From: Aaosphaeria pasadenensis | Lineage: Eukaryota > Ascomycota > Dothideomycetes > Pleosporales | Assembly (NCBI GenBank): GCA_022813625.1 | Contig: JAKLMB010000038.1 | Coordinates: 1 to 64,000, forward strand | Length of the DNA: 64,000 nucleotides | Direction: 5' to 3' | In this document: positions 1-11,154 of the stretch, piece after piece | How the letters are laid out: each line of letters opens with the position of its first letter | Numbering within the stretch: the stretch's first letter is position 1 | Position numbers and translations under genes: made by a program | The notes under the pieces: model-generated | Told to the model about the DNA's origin: nothing | Seen by the model: only the letters and a program-made list of their open reading frames with translations | The model's database searches: none

Positions 1-1412
1 ATAATCCAATTCCCTCCGGCCAATGCCATGCCATCCAACCATGCAAACGGGTCAACCATCTGCTTTTCCCTATCCCTCGTGCGTGTCTTTCGTCCCCCCC
101 CCCCCCCCCCCCCTTCATCATATTTCTCAAGCTTATCAGAAACTCCTAGATGTCCAATAATGAAACAGACCGTTCATCTTCAATTGGACAAACTTCGTTC
201 TCGAAATTAAGGGTATACTTGTCTTTCGTGGGGCCTGCTCTAGGAGGAATCTGGATATTACTGTATCAAGTGCTGCTCCAAAACGACTGTAATGCGACCA
301 AGATGGTCGCGTGTATTTCGCTCTTTTATGTCGTATAAACCTCATGTAAGCATTTGATTAGATGCAATGGTTGTAAATGGTTTATGGTCTATTCTAGTTG
401 TTTGTTCAATCGGTTATGAAAAGGCACTAGTAATCAACTGGACCGCGATGGCCGGGGATGTGACGGATTGTATACCGTCATTTTCTTGGTTTCATCATAT
501 TTATTTCTTCCTGATTGAATGTAACAAGGTAATTATATCTACAATCACTCTTAAATGTGTTGAAATCATCGGGTCTTTGCCAACAGAGCAGAGCCCCCAC
601 CCTGGGAGCCACCGGGTTCACTGTAGTTGGCTCGTAAACCGGCGTGGCATGCATGGATCGCATGTCATCTCATCGAACCAGATCTTCGTTTCTTGTTTTG
701 TTTTTTTCTCCTTGTCGATCGGATTGGATCAGATCAATTGGGGGCCTGCCCTGCACAAGGGTACACTGTAAGAACTATGAATGGGGTGTTAAGGTAGAAA
801 TCGGGAATGTAAAAGGTTTCACCAGTTCACCGGATTTAATTGATCCTAGTGACCCAGTACCGTGAACAAGTCACTCCGCCACGGACGCGAAGACTAGCTA
901 AGAGGATTGGAGTGACTAGAGCAGTGATGCCTGACTCTTGGGCTGGAACTAGAAGGTCGGAGAATTGGGTGGGAACAATTGATACATGTCTTGACTGTCT
1001 GAAGGCATACACAGTAGATGCTGCAACTCATAGTTTGTAAGCCATTACTCGTGCTCAGGCACAGTTACCTGCATTGAATGTATGAATCCAATTGTTATAT
1101 TCCCTCTAATTAACTCTTGTTCTTCTGTCTTCTCTTCCTCATGCTTGTACCTCTCTATCTTCGCCTTTGCGCACTCTCTGTCATCCGACGGAGTTAGTGA
1201 CTCGTAGTACGCTCAAACTCCCTGCCGCCCGCTGGGCCAGACGCGAACGCCGAACAAACTTCGTGCCGACGTCATTCGGTAGCAGGGCAGGCACAGGCAC
1301 AGGTACAGGTAGTTAGCAGTCAGCAGTCAGCAGTTAGCAGTTATCATCAATTAGTTATAAGTTACTCGTGGGAATTGATCGCAGTTAGCTCGTCGGTGTC
1401 ATTATTGCACGC
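1..1412. other. Intergenic DNA, no gene seen
   Basis: Short open frames here lack splice signals or recognisable protein sequence. Around 1284-1345 there is a small degenerate direct repeat built from CAGGCA/CAGGTA and then AGTCAGC/AGTTAGC units. Otherwise I see nothing. Confidence 0.6.
94..113. repeat. Poly-C tract
   Basis: A run of 20 C on the + strand sits in otherwise unremarkable intergenic DNA. Its length is a likely sequencing or polymerase-slippage variable. Confidence 0.95.
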
Positions 1413-2370
1413 ATGACATAGGTAGGCAATACATAGGCACATCTAGCCTACGCCTACACATAATACGTGACCACCTACTATTACCTTACGAGTATTACTT
1501 CTTCGCCTTGCGCCTCGCCTTGCCTGGCCTTGCCCTTAACCTTACTTACCTACCTACTTGCCAACCTTAACCCTAATTCACATCACTTTTCTACCTGATT
1601 ACTCTTACAAAACCTCCCAAACCACCTCTCAGTTCCCTTCCCCTCCCTACCTACCTTCCTGTGCCTGCGCTCTTCCTCTCTTCCTCCTTCTCCAACCTCC
1701 AACAACAGAACAACAAACTTCCCTTCCACACCACCACCGCCAAACCAACACCAACCCTACATCCCCTCATCTCCTCATTGCATCACTCGCCTAACATTTA
1801 TTATCCCCCCTCCCCCGCCCCTGTGTGTCGGGTCCTGGCAGCGACCTCTTTCGGGTACGTCTCTCTCCATTTGCGCGTCAACCTTGCAACTTCTCCCGTC
1901 CCCAACCGCCGGTTCTATACAGTTCGTCGGGCCTAGTACGAGGCTGCCCCTCACTACCGCCAGCACCGCCAACCACCACCTACGTTACGTGCGTGCTTTC
2001 GTGCGTGCGAGCGGGCGGGCGTTCTCCACTCACTACTCGTACTCACACAATCCTCACAGCTACTACTCTGTACTCTCTTCTTCTCTCTTTGCGCGCGCGC
2101 TCTCTCGCTATCGCTCTCGTCTCTCCCTCATTCCCCGCCAACGGTGCTAACATTTGACCCTGCATAGCATAGTCCCCCTCCCAATACAACATCCTTGACG
2201 TCACTCTTCTAGACGACGCGACCACCAAGGTTCAGGCCCAGACTAGATCTGCTCTTCGTTCCGACGTACCTTCCTCACACACAGACTCCCCGCGTTCTGC
2301 GCAACCATCGCTCATCCTGGCTGGAAACAAGCGACGGAGTTTCTCCAGCTCGGGAGGCCTTCTGAACAGG
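1413..2370 (+). promoter_or_regulatory. Long AUG-free leader and promoter of the PP2C gene
   Basis: Between an ATG near 1413 and the PTC1 start at 2371 I find no ATG in any + strand frame. The stretch is strongly pyrimidine-rich, as in promoters and leaders of highly expressed fungal genes. At 2146-2172 a GCTAAC element followed by two CATAG acceptors looks like the 3' end of a leader intron. From 2173 to 2370 the PTC1 frame stays open and reads like low-complexity protein, so a non-AUG or upstream-exon N-terminal extension is possible. Calling it leader is an inference. Confidence 0.45.
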
Positions 2371-4103
2371 ATGTTCGGATCCTCACCTGGCAAAGACGAA
2401 GACTCCTCTGCCGTCGATTCCCCCGCCCCTGCCAGCACTCAAAAGAGCGCCCCAGTTCTCAACAGCGAGGCAACCCCTGCCAGCGAGAAGCGTACCGGCA
2501 ACGCCGCCGCCCCCTCCACAGAGCGCAAGAATAGCGAGACAAGTCCCGCCGGTGAGAAAAAGCGAAGAAGCAGCGGGGTGTCGCGGGCCAGAGACATGAT
2601 CTCGAGTGCGAAGCAGTCCCTGCACCTGTCCGGTTCTCCCACTCCAGGCTCCAATTCCGACAAGCCACAGACGCCCATGCAAAAGCTTGGGAAGTCGGAT
2701 CCCGCGCTCAATGTCCCCCAGGGGTCGCTGAACAACTCGGCTGGGGAGTCGGTACCTGGACCCCGCTCGACGTTCCGCGTCGGAGTGACCGAGGACAAGA
2801 ATAAGAAATGTCGCAGGACTATGGAGGATACTCACGCATACCTGTACAACTTCCTCAGCACGCCGGCGCCTTCCTACGGCCAGGACAAGGGCAGAAGTTC
2901 TCTCTCCGATTCAGCATCGAATCATTCGGACCCTTCCTCGCAATCTGTGGTGGAGACTGACAACGGGTATTTCGCTATCTTCGACGGCCACGCCGGTACG
3001 TTTGCAGCGGATTGGTGCGGGAAGAAATTGCATCTGTTGTTGGAGGACACGATCCGAAAGAACCCAAATACCCCAATCCCTGAATTGTTGGACCAAACCT
3101 TCACCTCGGTCGACCAGCAGCTCGAGAAATTGCCCCTCAAGAACAGCGGATGCACTGCAGTAATAGCAGTACTGCGCTGGGAGGATCGCGTCCCCAACTC
3201 TCAGTCCTCCACTGGGTCCGTCCTCTTTGCGCCAGCGGCTGTGTCTGCGGTGAAGAATTCTACCGAGGGTGGTGAGGCCACCGAAGCCACCGCCAATTCG
3301 GAATCGACTGAATCAAAAGTCACTGCTCAAAATGAACCGCACCCGGCAGAAGCAAAATTGCGTAGTGACGCAAGCCGTCAGCGAGTTCTATACACAGCGA
3401 ACGTTGGAGATGCTCGCATCGTGCTTTGCCGGAACGGCCGGGCTCTTCGACTCTCTTATGACCACAAAGGCAGTGATGAAAATGAAGGTCGCCGTGTTGC
3501 CAGTGCAGGTGGCTTGATCCTCAACAACCGCGTTAACGGCGTTCTGGCTGTTACTAGGGCCCTAGGTGACGCTTATATGAAAGACTTGGTCACTGGCCAT
3601 CCATACACCACTGAGACGGTGATCCAAGCGGACCAAGACGAATTCTTAATCCTTGCTTGCGATGGGGTAAGTCTACTTTTTAGAATCAACCAGCACTCAC
3701 GCTGACATGTATACAGCTATGGGATGTGTGCTCTGACCAGGAAGCGGTCGACCTCATTCGCGGTGTTCAAGATCCGCAGGTAGCCTCTAAAATACTGGTG
3801 GACCACGCACTCGCCCGATTCTCCACGGACAACTTGTCCTGCATGGTCGTCCGCTTCGACAACAAGGCTCTCAAGCAACGGAAAAATGAGGGTACAATCG
3901 GAGTCGACAGCGACCAGCAGAGCGCCAGCGCGGGTATCAGCGAGGCGGATGCTATTGTAGCCAAGTCAAGAAAGGAGCAAGGCGAGCCCGAGCAGCCCAT
4001 TGAGCACGCCGCCGCCGAGATAATCATGGAGGAGGAAGAGACCGAACCAGGCCCCGAGCTGAATGCGGACGCAGTCAAGGCGGCTCAAAAGAATCCTACT
4101 TGA
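2371..4103 (+). CDS. PTC1: Type 2C protein phosphatase, Ptc1-like
   Basis: A metal-dependent (Mg/Mn) Ser/Thr phosphatase. Yeast Ptc1 damps the HOG and cell-wall MAP kinase pathways. Two exons, 2371-3666 and 3717-4103, are split by a 50-base GTAAGT...CAG intron and give 560 residues. Residues 1-130 are Ser/Pro-rich and probably disordered. The PP2C core then shows RRTMEDTH near 151, FDGHAG near 204 (metal-binding Asp and Gly), SGCTA, YTANVGDAR, the RALGD segment, ILACDGLWDV across the intron (metal Asp near 431) and STDNLS with the last metal Asp near 470. About 60 residues rich in Ala and Glu are inserted before YTANVGDAR, and the tail after the core is acidic. The start is the first ATG after a long AUG-free leader; the frame is open further upstream, so the N-terminus may be longer. 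Family assignment is secure, orthology to Ptc1 likely. Confidence 0.93.
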
Positions 4104-4838
4104 ACGTGATGAGGCGCTCACGGCAGATGTTTATATTTCGAGGTCACTAGCGTTTCTTGGGAATGTGTCATGGAATTGGGGAAAGGCGCTGAGAGGCTAC
4201 AAAGATGCCGACCAATCTGCGTCGATTTTCTTATTTTTCAATTGTACTTTTCGATTTTTGCGGTTCTCCTTCCTCCACTTCCTCATCTTGTTTCCTGACG
4301 AACGGCATCGATTGATGCGACCTGTACCAAATCAAGCAAGGCGTAGTAGCATGGTCAATTGAAGAGACAGGCAGCCGACAGACACAAACAGACGGACAGA
4401 CGGCTCGCATTACGATTACTTCTTGACACTAGGACCTCGCATTCGTCCATCTCTCTCGCATTTTGATTTGATCTGGAGGTGCCTTTCCGTAGCACACTAT
4501 GGTATTACAATACTGATGAAGTGATGTTGACGTTGACGTAACCAGAAAAGATTGCATGCATGCGGTCATGACCAGGCATGGCAGCCTGAGTCAGCACAGC
4601 AGATCTGGGGAAAGCGCGGGCCAAGGCCGCCCCACTACTAGCGCGTGGCAGCTTCAACCTCGCCCGTGAATCGCAACCTCAGGGCAGAGCGGAGATCCGC
4701 AATACCCTCGTGCCCTGCGCAAGCCTGCTTTTTCTCGCCTCCCCCGTACGCCGCGATCTCCAGGGCTATCGGAACAACCCCAAGCTGATCCTACATAGAC
4801 CTCCATGTGGCTCCGTCCAAAGGAGCACCGCCGTCACG
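4104..4838. other. Intergenic region between PTC1 and SNF4
   Basis: It holds the PTC1 3' region and the SNF4 promoter. An open frame enters SNF4 from about 4710, but its first codon there is GTG, so I treat it as leader. No other feature seen. Confidence 0.6.
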
Positions 4839-6229
4839 ATGTCTGGTGCAGACACAGCCGACCCCACGACGCCGGCGCCGCCGCCCAATACCGTTAACGA
4901 GGATGCTCTGGGTCACCAGCCATCTTTCGTTGCGCCGCGGACGTACTTGTCGCAGACGAGACCGCTCCAATCGCCACAGATGCTCTCGCCGATAGATAGA
5001 GAGCAAATGGAGGGCTTGGTATGTCCGAACGAACATGACCATACCGCCGCCGTTCATCGGAACTAACAACAGAGCAGAGGATCATACGTGCATTTCTCAA
5101 GGTCCGGAGAAGTTACGACGTGCTTCCATTGAGCTTTCGCCTGATCGTGTTCGACACGGCACTACTGGTGAAGAAGAGTCTCAACATCCTAATTCAAAAT
5201 GGTAGGTTGTTGCACGCTCACCACATTCCTCTCCCGCGCTGGGGCTAATCTTGGAGGCAGGCATTGTCTCGGCGCCGCTTTGGGACTCAAAGTCGTCCAC
5301 CTTCGCCGGTCTCTTGACGACGTCAGACTACATCAACGTCATACAGTACATATGGCAGAACCCCGATGCGCTCGGGCAGGTAGATCAGTTCCGGCTCGAC
5401 AGCCTTCGAGGTGTGTTTGGTTTCCCCAACAAGCGTCGGGAGCGGCCCAGGACCTAACAGCATGCAGATATCGAGAAAGCGATTGGAGTGCAACCCATTG
5501 AGACCGTTTCGATCCATCCGGACCGACCCCTCTACGAAGCATGTCGGAGAATGCTCGAATCGCGAGCGCGGCGCATTCCGCTGGTGGACATCGACGACGA
5601 GACGCATCGTAACATGGTCGTCAGCGTCATCACACAGTACCGCATCCTGAAGTTCGTCGCGGTCAACGTCAAGGAGACGCAGATGCTTCGGAAGCCGCTG
5701 CGAGAGCTCCCGCATGTTGGAACCTACGACAACCTCGCGACGGCGCATATGGACACGCCGGTCATGGACGTCATCCATATGCTAGTTAAGAAAAGCATTT
5801 CCAGCGTTCCCATTTTAGACAAGGATGGTATGTACCTGACCTCGTCGCCTGCGCGTTGTGATCTTGATGCTGACGATACTAGGCACCGTGATAAACGTAT
5901 TCGAATCCGTCGACGTCATCACGCTCATCAAAGGCGGAGCCTACGACGACCTCAACTCGACCGTAGGCGACGCCCTCCTGAAACGATCAGACGTATGTTC
6001 CCCTTTGGTCTTGTACATCAATCCACCCCTCTAACACTCCCAACAACAGGAATTCCCCGGCATCTACACCTGCTCCATGCAAGACAACCTCGCGACGATA
6101 TACGACACGGTCCGCCGCTCGCGCGTCCACCGCTTCATCGTCATCGACGAGGAGAGCAAACTAAAAGGCGTCCTGACGCTCAGCGACATCCTCGAACACA
6201 CCCTCCTGGAGGGAGAGGAGGACGAATAG
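4839..6229 (+). CDS. SNF4: AMPK/SNF1 complex gamma subunit (four CBS domains)
   Basis: Regulatory subunit of the SNF1/AMPK kinase: it binds adenine nucleotides through CBS domains and controls kinase activity in response to carbon and energy state. Six exons (4839-5018, 5078-5201, 5261-5410, 5468-5827, 5883-5992, 6050-6229) keep frame through five short introns with GTATGT, GTAGGT and GTGTGT donors and give 367 residues, a usual length for fungal Snf4. After a disordered N-terminus of about 60 residues come FLKVRRSYDVLP, IVSAPLWDSK, FAGLLTTSDYINVIQY, RRMLESRARRIPLV, VITQYRILKFVAVN, SISSVPILDKDG, VFESVDVITLIKGG and SRVHRFIVID with KGVLTLSDIL near the end, the signatures of the four CBS repeats. 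The start ATG at 4839 follows an in-frame stretch lacking an upstream ATG. Identification is very secure. Confidence 0.95.
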
Positions 6230-7080
6230 ATTCATAAAGATACGAAGAATAAAAAAATCATCAAATCATCATGATCGATCGATCGATCGCAGAAAAACGG
6301 GATAAAAATATTATGCATCCAGGACGGCGGGGTACGCGTGCGTTGGGGGCGAGGACTTATTTTCAGGGGATTCGAGATTATGGATCCTACGTCTCGTCAG
6401 TTGGGCGGCGGATTAGTTGGTTGATGCGTTGGTTGGTTGGTTTAAGCCACTTGGGTTCGCTGATGAGAGAGACGTGAGGGCAGCAAAGGGACCAAAGGCG
6501 CAAATTCAAATGAGCTTTTCTTGCATGATTCCGATCCGATATAAACCTGGCATGTTTTTCTTCTTCCTCTTCTTTCTCCGTTCTTCTTCACAAATCCAAA
6601 GATTAAATTTCGGAAAGAATTTTCTTTTTTGCCTCCCTTGTTCTCTTGTATTCCTCTTTTTGTTTTTGTACGCTTTTTATATTATAACTACCTACCTTAG
6701 ATGTTTTCGTTTATTGTCGTCGGACTTCAAGGGGGGGGAGGGACGCTGTATCGCCTCTCATCCACATCCTCATACCACCCGCTACATCTCACCTCTCTCG
6801 TCATCGCACCTACTCCATCGCCTCTTCCCCGGATTACCTGTTTCTGGGGTTTTCCTTGTTTGTACAATGTATGTGTTATCTTATTTTCCCTCTCTCTCTG
6901 GGATGGAATGGGACGGGAAGGCATATAGACGAATCGAATCGAAATACAAATCACATAAAATCACATAAAATGAAACTTCAAACATGGCGTGGCATGGTAT
7001 GGTAATATGGAAGAATGAGGGTTTTGGTTCGGTTATACGTTTCATTTTTTTAATTTGTCGTTGGTTACTATCTAATCTAT
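6230..7080. other. Intergenic region downstream of SNF4
   Basis: AT- and T-rich 3' flank with GATC-repeat and T-rich tracts. Open frames are short and without family resemblance. No gene called. Confidence 0.6.
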
Positions 7081-7120
7081 AGATCGTTTTCCTTCTCTTC
7101 GTTTCGTCGTGGTTTTAGTT

Positions 7121-7985
7121 GGAGGTGTGTGTTCGTCTCGTGGTGTTTCTTCGTTGAAGGTGTGTATTCGTCTCGCGGTGTTTTGTGTATATGGTGTGTG
7201 GATCCTGGTCTTCTGTTGTTGGAAGTCTGAGGTGTTAAAGTTCTCTTCCTCTCTCTATATGACTTTGAGCAGATGTCTGACATCTCTAAGAGAGATATCC
7301 CACCTGTGTATATATATGCGCGTCGAATACCCACTGGGAGGACATAAACTGTTCTCTTCTTTCCCTTCTCTTCATTTTGTCGTGGTTTTAGTTGGAGGTG
7401 TGTGTTCGTCTCGTGGTATTTTTGTTGCACGGTGTGTGGATCCTGGTCTTCTGTCGTTGAATCCTTGAGTTGTTCAAGTTTTCTTTTTCGCTCTATATGA
7501 CTGGGAGCAATTGTCTGACATCTCTAGGAGAAACATTGCTAATGTATATAAAGGCGCGTCGAACACCCGCTGGGAGGTATGAACTCTTCTCTTCTTTCCC
7601 TTGTACTCATCCCCTTTCCTTCTCTTCAACTCGTGGTGGATTTGGTTGGAGGTGTGTCTTCGTCTCTGCCGCTGGAAGCTCGAGATGCCAGGGTTAGGAA
7701 TGGAGTTACCCATGTATAGTGTACGACATAGGGAAAGAAAAGCCGCCTGTGTATATATATGCGCGTCGAACACCCACTGGAAAGGAATGGAACCCGTCTC
7801 GTCTTCTCCATCATCTCTTCTCTTTGCTTCTCTTCAACTCGTGGTGTTCTTAACTGGAGGTGTGTATTAGGCTCTGTCGCTGGATGCTCGAGTTGCCAGG
7901 GTTGTAGTCGGAGTCACTCATGTGTTATGTACGAGACGTCCGAGGAAATAAAAACAGCCTGTGTATATATATGCGCGTCGAAAAC
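7121..7985. repeat. Four-copy tandem repeat, unit about 207-273 bp
   Basis: The word GGAGGTGTGT recurs at 7121, 7394, 7648 and 7857, and GCGCGTCGAA (or a near copy) recurs at 7318, 7554, 7761 and 7973. Each unit has a CT-rich part, the GGAGGTGTGT word, a GGATCC or CTGGAAG part, and a TATATA core before the GCGCGTCGA word. Read on the - strand, units two to four give VFDAPLYT or VFDAHIYTQA, and units one and two give LLEMSD-x-CSxSY. Unit one carries a frame shift near its TATATA core. Confidence 0.85.
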
Positions 7986-8266
7986 ATGCTGAGAGGGATG
8001 GACTTGTCCTCTCGTTTATCTCGTCCTTATACGCTGGAAGTGTCGTGTGAGTATATATAAGTCCGCGCGGCGGAAACAATCTCCGAGCGAAACATTGCCT
8101 GGAGTTGTTCCTCGCTCTTGCGGCGTTAATAGCGAGGCATGTAGAAGGTCGGCTCCGTCTGATTTTGCTAGGGAAGTCTTTCTCTCCATTCGTGCGACGC
8201 GTGTGGCGCGTGTGCGTGTAGGCGTGGAACAGAACATCTGCTCGCAGAGTTGTTCGACAAGAGGAT

Positions 8267-8347
8267 GTTGGATGAGGCGAGGAACACAGAGCTGTTGGAT
8301 GAGGCGAGGAACACAGAGCTGCTAGATGAAGCGAGGCACACAGAGCT
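8267..8347. repeat. 27-bp tandem repeat, three copies (two perfect)
   Basis: Units at 8267-8293 and 8294-8320 are identical; 8321-8347 differs at a few positions. Because 27 is a multiple of three, the - strand reads QLCVPRLIQ in register, followed by HPLVEQLCEQMF. A single-copy relative at about 8457-8595 reads QLYVPRFIQHPLIEQLYKQM. Confidence 0.9.
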
Positions 8348-8383
8348 GCTGCACGGCATTATAAATATGTAGTCTCTGGAATA

Positions 8384-8641
8384 TTAGGCCTGGGAATAGA
8401 ATCCTTTCCGCCCCACCATCAGTTCAAAATCGAGGAGCCACGAAGCGTCTAGTTCGGACCTGTACATCTGCTTGTATAGTTGTTCGATGAGCGGATGTTG
8501 AATGAACCGCGGAACGTAGAGTTGCTGCATAGCATTATAGATATATATCTTATCCTTTAAGGCCTCTGGAATATTAGGCCTGGAAATAGCATCCTTGCTA
8601 AAAGTTTCGCATGGCGAGCTGATGATATAGCATTCACCCAC
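8384..8641 (-). pseudogene. Orphan open segment with IYNAMQQLYVPRFIQ module
   Basis: An 85-codon open frame with protein-like composition: NIPEALKDK, IYIYNAMQQLYVPRFIQ, HPLIEQLYKQMYRSEL, then WLLDFELMVGRKG. A second, internally expanded copy of the module lies just downstream on the same strand (8226-8400), interrupted by a stop codon. I recognise no family. The intact frame between decayed copies suggests a gene fragment rather than a complete gene, but a short real exon is possible. Confidence 0.3.
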
Positions 8642-8914
8642 GAGATCATGGTATCAATAATCGGGCGGGCGGAAATGTGGGCAAGATTGTCCACCCGAGA
8701 AATATATATACCTCTTGAATTCGAGGATATTGGACAGGAAGGTGCAAAACTTTGCGGTCTGGATACCATGTGAAATATTGTCGAGCCAGTTCCGAGCATT
8801 GCATGAGTGCTACCTTGTCCACGCCGCCCTCTGGAAGAAGACCTGGTGATATAGCATTTACCCACGAGATCAAAGTATCGATAATCGGACGGGCGGAAAT
8901 GTGGGCAATGTACT
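8621..8914. repeat. Direct repeat pair, period 224 bp
   Basis: 8621-8690 and 8845-8914 are nearly identical along about 70 bp, both containing CGGGCGGAAATGTGGGCAA. On the - strand both read AHISARPIIDT(M/L)ISWVNAIS. The copy at 8845 continues into a 134-codon open frame (8646-9050) with PGLLPEGGVDKVALMQC and ARQYFTWYPDRKVLHLP. No family recognised. Confidence 0.85.
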
Positions 8915-9014
8915 TGCCCTCCGTCTCTTCCTCCTCATGTCGATACAAGTGTGTAGGTTCGTATATAGGGTCGTATATAGGTTCGCGCGTCGAGAATGAT
9001 ATGAAAGTGAGGGA

Positions 9015-9325
9015 GTGTGTTGGTCTCCAAGGGCTCGCTCGTGCCAGCAAATAAATATCTGCTCTGGAAACGAGGTTCCATTGAATTATCGTGTAAAACC
9101 CTCTCTCATTTTGTGCGTATATATATCCGCTTTGAAAAGAAGCATGGCTGGTGGGACTTATCTCGAGAGTCCTTCTCTCATTCTAATACGTCTTTTTCGC
9201 TGTGTGTGTTGTGTTCGTATATAAATTCGCTTGGAATCGATCTCCCAGTGAAGAACTGTGTTGGTCTCCGAGGGCACGCTCTTGCTAGAATAGACATCTG
9301 CCTTGGAAAGGAGGCTCCATGGCAT
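9015..9325. repeat. Direct repeat pair, period about 241 bp
   Basis: TGGTCTCC at 9021 and 9262 begins two homologous stretches of about 60 bp that share GGGC(T/A)CGCTC and an ATCTGC word. On the - strand both give A-D-(I/V)-Y followed by a basic segment. The stretch 9214-9270 is repeated again at about 9740-9812, with TCGTATATA, TTCGCT and GGAATCGATCT in common. Confidence 0.75.
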
Positions 9326-9893
9326 TGATGTGTGAAGCCCTCTCTCTCGCTGCCGCATGTGTTCGTCGTACACTCTGGAGTATACCAGTCATTCCGTTCA
9401 AGAAGAGAAAACACTTCCAAGCCACATTTGAGAGAGGCTTCGTAACTGGAAATTGAAATTCTCCATCTGAAGGAGCGCAGAAAGCCTTAACCATGTAAAG
9501 CTGAGGTCCGCCTATCATTAGGCGGATGGTGTAGTCGAATCCTCAGCTGGTTCGTCATCTAGAACGTCAGTGGTTTGTTCATTTAAATCTTCAGTGAATT
9601 GCTTACCTGATTCCGGGGTATTGAGGATCCCGTTTCAGCATAGCGATCGAATTCCGAAGCCAATTGGCTCCATGTGCCTGGAATTGTTCCTCGCAAAGGT
9701 GAAATAGCTTCAAACAACCTGTGCGCATCTCGCCGTGTGTTGTATTCGTATATAACGTATATATAAAATTCGCTGCGGAATCGATCTGCCAGTGAAGAAC
9801 TGCGTTGGCCTCGCTCGCTCTCGCTCTCGCTACGAAAGATCGTCCACGATGGCCTCTTTGAGGTTTAAAATTCCCTCGTGGAAAACTTTGAGC

Positions 9894-10187
9894 TCATTTC
9901 CGCTCACCGTTGAGCCATGCTGCTTCTTGTACGTAAGAAGCGAACGTGTATATAATCGTAAGGTAATCTTCTACGGAGATTCCATACGTGTAGTCCAGGA
10001 GATGTGGCATGTTATAGTTGAGGTACCGCGAGTCTAGCCACTTTTCGATATCGTCATCTCGACACCTCCTTGCTTGATCGGATTCATCACCTGAAGGCTC
10101 ACCCCCGCTATCGCCAAATCCGTTGCTTCCCTGGGGTGCAATGGGGTTGTGTTCTTGGGAAGTTGAGGTCACGAAAGTTTCGTTCAA
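9894..10187 (-). pseudogene. Orphan open segment (97 codons)
   Basis: The - strand reads an acidic Gly/Ser-rich start, then DDDIEKWLDSRYLNYNMPHL and YGISVEDYLTIIYTFASYVQ. Just after its stop, a shifted frame reads LKVFHEGILNLKEAIVDDL. The word ILNLKEAI recurs in the - strand at 13812-13835. It has protein-like composition but I recognise no family. It looks like a frameshifted piece of a larger gene. Confidence 0.3.
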
Positions 10188-10538
10188 CTCAACGTCTACC
10201 TTAGAAAGGAGTCGCCGTTCAAGTGAGTTGTCGATCCCTATCTCTCGCTGCTTCGTGCGTTGGTATATACGTCTGCGTTGAATACAGATATTTCACGACA
10301 GAGATTGGACGACAGAGATTGAATGAAAAAGAGTGGGCGAAAGAGATTGGGCAACGAGATCGTCCCATCTTCCCCCTGTGTCCGTGTATATATCCGCTTC
10401 GAAAGCAACTTGTGGGCAATGAACTTGTCTCTCATTTCCCTCACTCTCGCGAGAGAAAAACGAACCAGAACATTGGTTACTTGATTTACTTGTGGAATCG
10501 TCGTCGTCTGAGTTGTCTTTGCTTCCAGCGAGCAGAAA

Positions 10539-11035
10539 GACCACCGGGAATGATATGTAGCCGTCGTTCATCACCGGTCCGGTCCATTGCAGAGCTTCCA
10601 TTGCTCGTCATCGAAAACTCGTTGTCGTGTTGCGTGTATATATATCCGTCTTTGATCCAGGTGGTTCGATAGCTGCGCTCGGCCAGAATACGTTCGCGAA
10701 GCTTTTCGGTCTTCCTGGAGATGCTTGTCCTTAGCCTCTCTCTCCTCTTATCTTCGCTTTCTCTTCCTCCTTGTATTACTTGACCTACACCGCGAGAAAA
10801 AGACCACCGGGCATGATGTGTAGTAATCTCTCATCACCGGCTCGGTCCATTGCAAGGTCTCGATTGCTCGATCTAGAGCACTCGCTATCGTGTCGTGCGA
10901 ATATATATATCCGTCTTTGATACACGTGGTTCGAGAGCGACGCCGCTCGGCCAAAATTTGTTCGCGAGGTATTGTCGGTCTGCCTGGGGATTCTTGGATT
11001 CTTGTCCCTGGCCGCTCTCCTCTCTTCCTCATGGT
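10539..11035. repeat. Direct repeat pair, period 263 bp
   Basis: GACCACCGGG at 10539 and 10802 opens two homologous units of about 210 bp. They share GGTCCATTGCA, ATATATATCCGTCTTTGAT and CGCTCGGCCA. The - strand gives LQWTGPVMNDGYISFPVVF in one and LQWTEPVMRDYYTSCPVVF in the other, in the same relative frame. Confidence 0.85.
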
Positions 11036-11154
11036 AGTCCTCGATCAGAACCGCGAGCAGATCTAGATGACGATTGTCTTACTCGACAACCTCCACCTCC
11101 TCTTCCCGTCCACAAGTCCATGAATGGGTTCAGACTAAAGCTCTCCCGCGCTCT

